This document shows positions 58,400 to 64,000 of a stretch of DNA of 64,000 nt, in pieces (position 1 is the stretch's first letter; each line of letters starts with the position of its first letter). The stretch lies in assembly GCA_036873135.1 (NCBI GenBank), contig JAPTYO010000010.1, forward strand, positions 11,869,134 through 11,933,133. Reading direction: 5' to 3'. Under the pieces are notes generated by a model. That model did no database searches, was not told the origin of the DNA, and saw only the letters and a program-made list of their open reading frames with translations. The stretch is from Clarkia xantiana subsp. parviflora. Lineage: Eukaryota; Streptophyta; Magnoliopsida; Myrtales; Onagraceae. The translations under genes and the position numbers were made by a program.

Positions 58400-60060
58400 A
58401 GTCTCCCACAAACCTTATCTTTTTCTTTCTGTATGTATCGTCTCCAGTCTCAATGGCCGCTAGGTTAAGCGAAATCTATCTTCTTATCCTCTTTTAGGGT
58501 TAGGGTTTTTGACGCAGACTGTGTGTTTTTTTGTTTGTGTGGCGAAGACTGTGTTTACTTAGGTAACGATTGATGTAGAGCTCTCTTAAGTCCAACAGAG
58601 GGAGGAGTTTAGGGTATGATAACGCTGCTGATCTATGGATCCCATAGCCATATCCGACGTGGCAGTTGGATAGGGTTACGGCTTGCATATCTCAGGAGCC
58701 TCATCTGCTTTACTCACATCTTTTTTTGGATTGAAGGGAGCTCTAAATCATTCCTTTATGTTTTCAACTTAGTTTTTATGGTTTATTAATGTGTTTCTTG
58801 GGTTTATTTCTTTCAAGATCTACTTCTAACTACCCTTTTAATTTTCATTATAGTTTGTTGATTTTTATTAGATTTAGGGCTGTTAAGTTCTAGATCTGCA
58901 TTTTTTCCATAGCTTTATGGGTTTTTTTTTCCAGTGGATTTATTTTCTGGGTTAGTATTGTGTGTGTCTAGGGTTTATTTCTTTCAAGATTTACTTCCTG
59001 TAATTACCCTTTTTTATTGTCATTAGGGTTTGTTCAGTTTTGTTGGATTTAGGGTTGATTTCTTTTTAGATCTGTATGCTTACCCTTGTATTTCTTTCTT
59101 TACATACTTTCTGGGTTTTTTCCTGTGGGTTTATTTTCTGGGTTAGTAAACAAAAAACAGTTAATAGTCTGGGGTTTTCAGTTTTTTTTGCATGTTGGCT
59201 AAATTTGACAATTTTAAAATCGATATAAACTTCATAATGTAGTGTAACAATTTTTCTGCTTTTTTTAAGTGAGATATATTTTTGATGTAAGGCTTGAAAA
59301 CCTAGTAGCTGTCTTGGTTTACTAGGTGTCACTGGCTGTCTGAATCTGAAGTATGGGTTATGAATTGTGTTCTTCAAGCTGGTTGCTCTTTAAGTAGAGC
59401 AATTTTCTTAAAATGAAAAATTTTGAAGGATTTTAAGAAGTTTAGAGGAAAATTTTCTTACCACAGTTACCCGAATCTTGTATTTTAAGTGATATTCAAT
59501 CTTATTTTTCAGACATCTAGATTCGGTAATGCCCATCAATTTTAATTAATATTACTAGTCCTGTTTCATCTTTTTGACAAAAAAATACATTTTTTTTTTC
59601 TGCTTCGAGGGTTGAATGGATTCTAGATCCTGTCTCAGAAATAGTAGATCTGCTGACCTGCGCGTCTTTTTATTACAGAATGCATGCGACATCAATTTGG
59701 TTGCATTGCGCGTCTTATTATTACAGAATCTTTTATGTATTGGATTCTCTAGTCTAACCTGCTCATTGTGAGAGTTGAACGGTTTCTCCTGTACCGTTTC
59801 TGTGTACAGTACTTTGCGTCTTTTAAGATCTTGTAAATTAACTCCGAGATTTTTTTTCTCAGGATGACGTGGTATATATATATATATATATTATTTTTTA
59901 AAAAAAATTATCGGATTCGGATTGATCTTAAAATTCGGAATATAGATCTGTGCTGTTTTTATCACTCCTAATAATTATTAACTGGTCTAAAATTTCATGA
60001 AGGGTAAATTGTATAGAAGCACGGAAGGAAGTCAGAGGTGAATACTTGTCTTCCTTCTGC
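58400..60060 (+). other. Leader/intron-like transcribed-looking region, product unknown
   Basis: After the TATA box the DNA is T-rich and G/T-biased with many gatct, tttgttg and gggtt motifs, typical of long 5'UTR introns of plant genes. A possible donor gtaacgattg is at 58563. No downstream coding exon could be found within the window's next few kb. The locus may be a non-coding RNA gene, a decayed gene or a 5' end whose body was displaced. Confidence 0.3.
58801..59150. repeat. About 171-bp tandem duplication in the leader-like region
   Basis: ggtttatttctttcaagatc at 58801 recurs at 58972, and ttattttctgggttagta occurs in both units (58939 and 59131). Divergence is moderate. Confidence 0.75.
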
Positions 60061-60424
60061 TTGCTTTTCTGTACAATTCGCTCTTTAAAGTTTCTGTTTA
60101 GACCCTTGGCATATAGACTGCATCATGATGTGGAAGCTTTCAGTTCGCTTCATGTCCTATTAAAGTTTGAATATTCACTAATCTGTCTAATATATCAATT
60201 AATTAATTTTTTTATGTGTATATAACATTGAAACAGGGAATTATCTAGGAATAATTTAAAGGAGTGAATGTGGGGGTAGTGAATAAAAAAAATCTATTAG
60301 ACTGGGTTTGGATTGGAACGGAACTGAACTGAACATATAGAAGTATAAATTTTCATTGTGGCGATTTTAGTTACACTTGTGTTTTTTTCTTATATACATA
60401 TTAATATTGAAAAAAAAAATATGA

Positions 60425-60545
60425 GTAAATCTTTAAAGTGTGTAATATCTTGTAAAAATTTCAATAGAAAATAGGAAAGAGAATAAGAGAATGTAGAGGG
60501 GTTTGGTGGGATCCTAAATTTCATAGAAATTTCCAGGAAGCTACA
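60425..60545. mobile_element. gtgaaatttc MITE, third copy
   Basis: Text such as tttcaatagaaaataggaaa and atttcatagaaatttcc matches the copies at 38088-38222 and 40088-40252. Ends are degraded. Confidence 0.45.
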
Positions 60546-60829
60546 CTAAAAAAAAACTTGAATTTATTCATTGAATGGTGATAGGAATACAGACGTTTGG
60601 AATCCCAATCATCCGGAATTACTCACTGTAGCATGTGAGTATTTACACTAGGCATTTATACCTCCCCTCACAAGCCGAGGTTGTAGGAATTCCACTTTCG
60701 GAATTCCTATCATATCTGTTATAGATAATAATCTTGCATTCATATATATTATGATTGCAAAAATAATGTAATCAATATTATAAAAGTGTAGCACAAAAAG
60801 TATATATATATCCTAAAGAGGAGTGTTAC

Positions 60830-61663
60830 AAGGCATGGTTTGGTTCTGGGCTGAATCGGTCAGAATCGAATCGGAACAGGATTTTAGGTTTAGCCGATTT
60901 AGGGTACGTGACATGAATCAAATCGGATTCAAAGCTTTAGAACCAAACCATGAAAGAATTGGTTCTGTACATTTTTTATTTAAAGATATAATTACACAAA
61001 TTTGATAATAGACAAACAATTCATAAACTTTTAAAATACAAAATATAAAGATAAACAAGATAAAGCTTTCAATATACAAAATATAAAGATAACCAATCAC
61101 TTCAACATAGATAGTATCGAAATATAAATTCCAAACAATCTGATAATATAAGTTGAAATATTTAAAATATAAATCTTGAAACTTCCACAGGTTCTTGAGA
61201 GGCGGTATACGTAGCTCAAACTTCAATAGTAGCAAATCTATGAATGAAAAATAAATAAAAAGAGTTAATATATGTAGTCAGTTAATTATGAATAAAACAT
61301 AACCGACTTGAGTTTTATTTTTTACCAAATCTGACTTGATTTCACCTGAACAAAATTAGGTGTCGAACTGAACCCCGGTTCTGTGAATTCGGCTCAGTTT
61401 CTGTTGTACTGAACCGAGTTCAGTTCTGTTGAACTGAACCGATTCAGTTCTCGAACCCATAGAGAACTGATTGGGTTCAGTTCTCGAACTGAATTAGGTA
61501 ACTACTAGAGTATTAAATTATTTTTTTTTATTACAAACGGTTCAGAATCGGTTCTGAACCTGTATTGAACCAGCTGAGAACCGCTCCTAATATATATATT
61601 TAGAACAAAACCATATGCAAACCGGTTCGGTTCAGCCGAACGGATTTTTTTTGCCCAGCCCTA
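60830..61663. mobile_element. hAT-like element remnant (TAGGGCTGGGCA end)
   Basis: The right end reads ttttttgcccagccctac, inward TAGGGCTGGGCAAAA, a common hAT terminus. The interior repeats ggttcagttctcgaac and gaaccggttc motifs on both strands. The left end (ggttctgggctgaatcggtc) is not well preserved. No transposase. Confidence 0.5.
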
Positions 61664-61669
61664 CAAGAG

Positions 61670-63120
61670 ACAATGGTCTTTTGGTATATTGTATCAACAT
61701 TATGGTTTATTGATAACAACTCACAAGTCAGAATCTTTTCACAAGTCGAAATCTTTCGGAGCACGAGTGCTAAAACTTAAATCATTTTCCATATCCTAAA
61801 ATCATTCTTAAACAAGTATAACTTTATTTTTTGTTAAAGAAACAAACTTTACTTGCAATATAATGTTTATTCATATAAACATTACTACATACAAATATAA
61901 GATTTAATTTTAACTACATTAAATAACTATATATTTGAGTAAATATATATATGCCAAAAACCAATAATAATAGTTTTACATTTATATATATATAGTAATA
62001 AAAAGTATTACATTTACTTCACATTATTAATAATTTATTATATATATTATATTATAAAGAAAATGAAAGCCATTTTGGTAAAAGAAGACTAGATAGACTT
62101 TCTCTCTCATTTACTACATCTTCATTGCAAAACTCATCTTCATTTTTGATGAAACTCTTCATCTTCTTCATTGCAAAGCTTTTTTTTACCTGCAACTCTT
62201 ATTTTTCATCTATTCATTCTCTAAGCCTCATTTATTTTCAGAACTTCATTTCTAAAATATGGGGCAAACTAATTATCTAACTACTATCTATGTATTTTAG
62301 TAGGGGCAAAATGAAGTATACATTTTTTTTTTTCAAAGTTTAATAGCGTATTAATGGAGTCTCACGAATGTCAGTGGGGGCAAGTGCCCATACTAGACCT
62401 TAGGCAGATCCGTGCCTGCATTCAAGTCATCAAAATTTATATTCAAGCTAACTAAAATATATTTCATATGCACATTATAGTACACGAGATTGTACTATCC
62501 AGAACACTAGTTTTATAATAAATAAAAGCGACTATGTTTTGGACCTTTTATGCAGCAAAAACAATCATACTCTACCACAATCCTGAATGAAGAACATCAG
62601 ATAACATAAAAACAGTGACAACTAATTTAAACCATCACAAAGTAGACATCTTGCTACATCATTCACCGGAAATTCAGCTCACACATCATGCAAAATAGAA
62701 ACCATTTTTTTTTCTCAACAATTTCATAAGTTTTTTCATTCATTAACCCCTCAAGTTTTTAAAATAGTAATAAGTTACGAATTTGCAATAAGTAGCAAAA
62801 TGCTTGAACTCGTGATGTACTCAAGCTCTATGACAACTTGACAATACTTAAATTCAAGTCATAAAGCAACACTACTCAATTCTTCGTAGTTCAACAATTA
62901 TCTTCGAGGGATAGGTAAAACACAAACACTTAACAACATTCTTAAGCAAGAAAACTATGAGCTGAATTTTCTTAAAAGCCACAACTATGTTCCAAACATT
63001 ATTGTCGTAAAATCTCTTGGGCTATTGTCATGATACGCAAATTATTGAAAGTTCGTAATTCTACCGAATTGAACCCTGTTAAGCTCGATTGCAGTGAATA
63101 TGAACTAGTTCGAGCAATAA
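61670..63120. other. Intergenic DNA without a recognised gene
   Basis: AT-rich. The phrase gggggcaagtgcccatacta near 62376 with gatccgtgcctgc resembles the end of an old hAT-type element. No protein frame or RNA gene is visible. Confidence 0.4.
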
Positions 63121-63186
63121 TCATTCAACAATGGGATCAGAAGTGCAGAAATTGCTGATACAAAACGTGAAATTGAAACTGAAGTA

Positions 63187-63565
63187 ATGGTTTTAGAGGT
63201 ACCCGCGAGACGAGATTATCAACGTGACTGCCCTCAAGGCGATTTGCCTCCCTCATGCATCTCCGGAGGCATGCACGTTCTCACCGTTTCCCAAATGGAG
63301 CGCGATTTCTTGTTGCTATTGTCGTTTCCCAAATGGAGGGCGAAATCTTGGTCAAGCTCCACTGATAATTCTTCATCGGTTTCATTTGCTAATGAAATGG
63401 TTGTTGATGAGCAGCAGCTATACCAGCTCAAACTTTCAGGGTGATGAGTTATATACAAGTGGAGAGGTGCTTGAATACAAGAAGAAGAAGCTGGAGCCGT
63501 AACTCGAAGAAGAAGAAGGCTTACTTGAGCTCGAAGCTAGCATTCTTGCAACTGAAGTTATTTAG
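63187..63565 (+). other. Coding-like stretch, unrecognised (possible exon or gene relic)
   Basis: Composition shifts to higher GC and two overlapping plus frames stay open (85 and 92 codons). One contains FPKWSAISCC, the other FPKWRAKSWSSS, because cgtttcccaaatgga occurs twice about 40 bp apart. Further on, aactcgaagaagaagaaggc reads as an acidic EEEEGLLELEA tail to a TAG at 63563-63565 if one in-frame break is ignored. I do not recognise a family. It may be the last exon of a decayed gene; transcription evidence is needed to call it. Confidence 0.3.
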
Positions 63566-64000
63566 TGTTTATTTGGTCAAATTGTCGGTTTATGTCTCAA
63601 ACAGTTGTGTTTAGTGGTTTATGTAATAAGTAAGAGAAACGGCAGTTATCTTACCTTAGTTTTAGGGGAAGTTTCGATTTAGTGGGTTTTGGACAGTTAC
63701 TTAGTATGTAAGAAAGTCTTTTATTTTGTGTGTTAAGTGAATTGTATGGTGGTTGCTGGTTTTCTGCAGATGGTTTTCGTTTTCTCTCTGTATGTTGGTG
63801 TTTAAATGAATGGATTTGGATTTGGTTTCAATTCTTCACTTCAAGTTCATCTAAATTACTTAGTTTGCTTGTTTCGATAGTAATCACTTGTTTGCAAACA
63901 AGTTGGTTACATTTACAAGTGGTGATGGATATACGCCCAATTGGAACTCGTTTTAGTTCGGACTGCCTTATTCTGATCACCCCACTTGTGATTGTAAATC
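63566..64000. other. Downstream sequence to the window edge
   Basis: The T/G-rich text (gtgttaagtgaattgtatggt and on) resembles a plant 3'UTR for the stretch before it, but no gene is identified. Confidence 0.3.

Overview
This is a piece of a flowering-plant nuclear genome, most likely a eudicot. The support is split genes with GT/AG introns, plant-specific protein families, AT-rich intergenic DNA and a dense layer of plant transposons. There are no operons. Species cannot be fixed from the sequence.

Five protein genes and one tRNA gene can be built with consistent reading frames across every splice junction. (1) 6957-8471 (+): a lipid phosphate phosphatase (PAP2 family), 7 coding exons, 321 aa. 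(2) 10239-18657 (+): an organelle-targeted DExH-box RNA helicase of the DExH3 type, 19 exons, 1194 aa. (3) 20957-23949 (+): a Golgi GT61 glycosyltransferase, 4 exons, 461 aa. (4) 38743-42412 (+): an organic cation/carnitine transporter (MFS), 3 exons, 509 aa. (5) 44016-45887 (-): a chloroplast-targeted conserved protein of unknown role, 4 exons, 254 aa. A tRNA-Arg(CCT) lies at 43728-43800 (-). The genes are independent housekeeping or metabolic genes; nothing suggests they act together.

The rest is mostly mobile DNA. A 9.1 kb LTR retrotransposon (26285-35393, TSD ATGTC) has young LTRs, one Gag-derived ORF with an internally duplicated zinc-knuckle-like module, no recognisable pol, and several tandem arrays including eleven 66-bp repeats. 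A small TRIM-like LTR element in minus orientation lies at 24043-25217. A CACTA element (48724-51405, TSD TTT) carries a decayed genomic fragment of a GAUT1-type galacturonosyltransferase gene. A non-autonomous Helitron (47222-48401), hAT-type MITEs (one with a perfect 8-bp TSD), Tourist-like elements and a 5'-truncated retroposon with a 15-bp TSD are also visible.

The most unusual theme is a large, diverse group of foldback elements whose ends begin GGGTTAA, several with 9-bp target duplications (Mutator-like). Three sit in introns of the helicase gene. Two others carry GC-rich palindromic minisatellite cores in this AT-rich DNA. From 46 kb to the end I could not build a convincing protein gene; a promoter and leader-like region near 58.4 kb and an unrecognised coding-like stretch near 63.2 kb are the only candidates.
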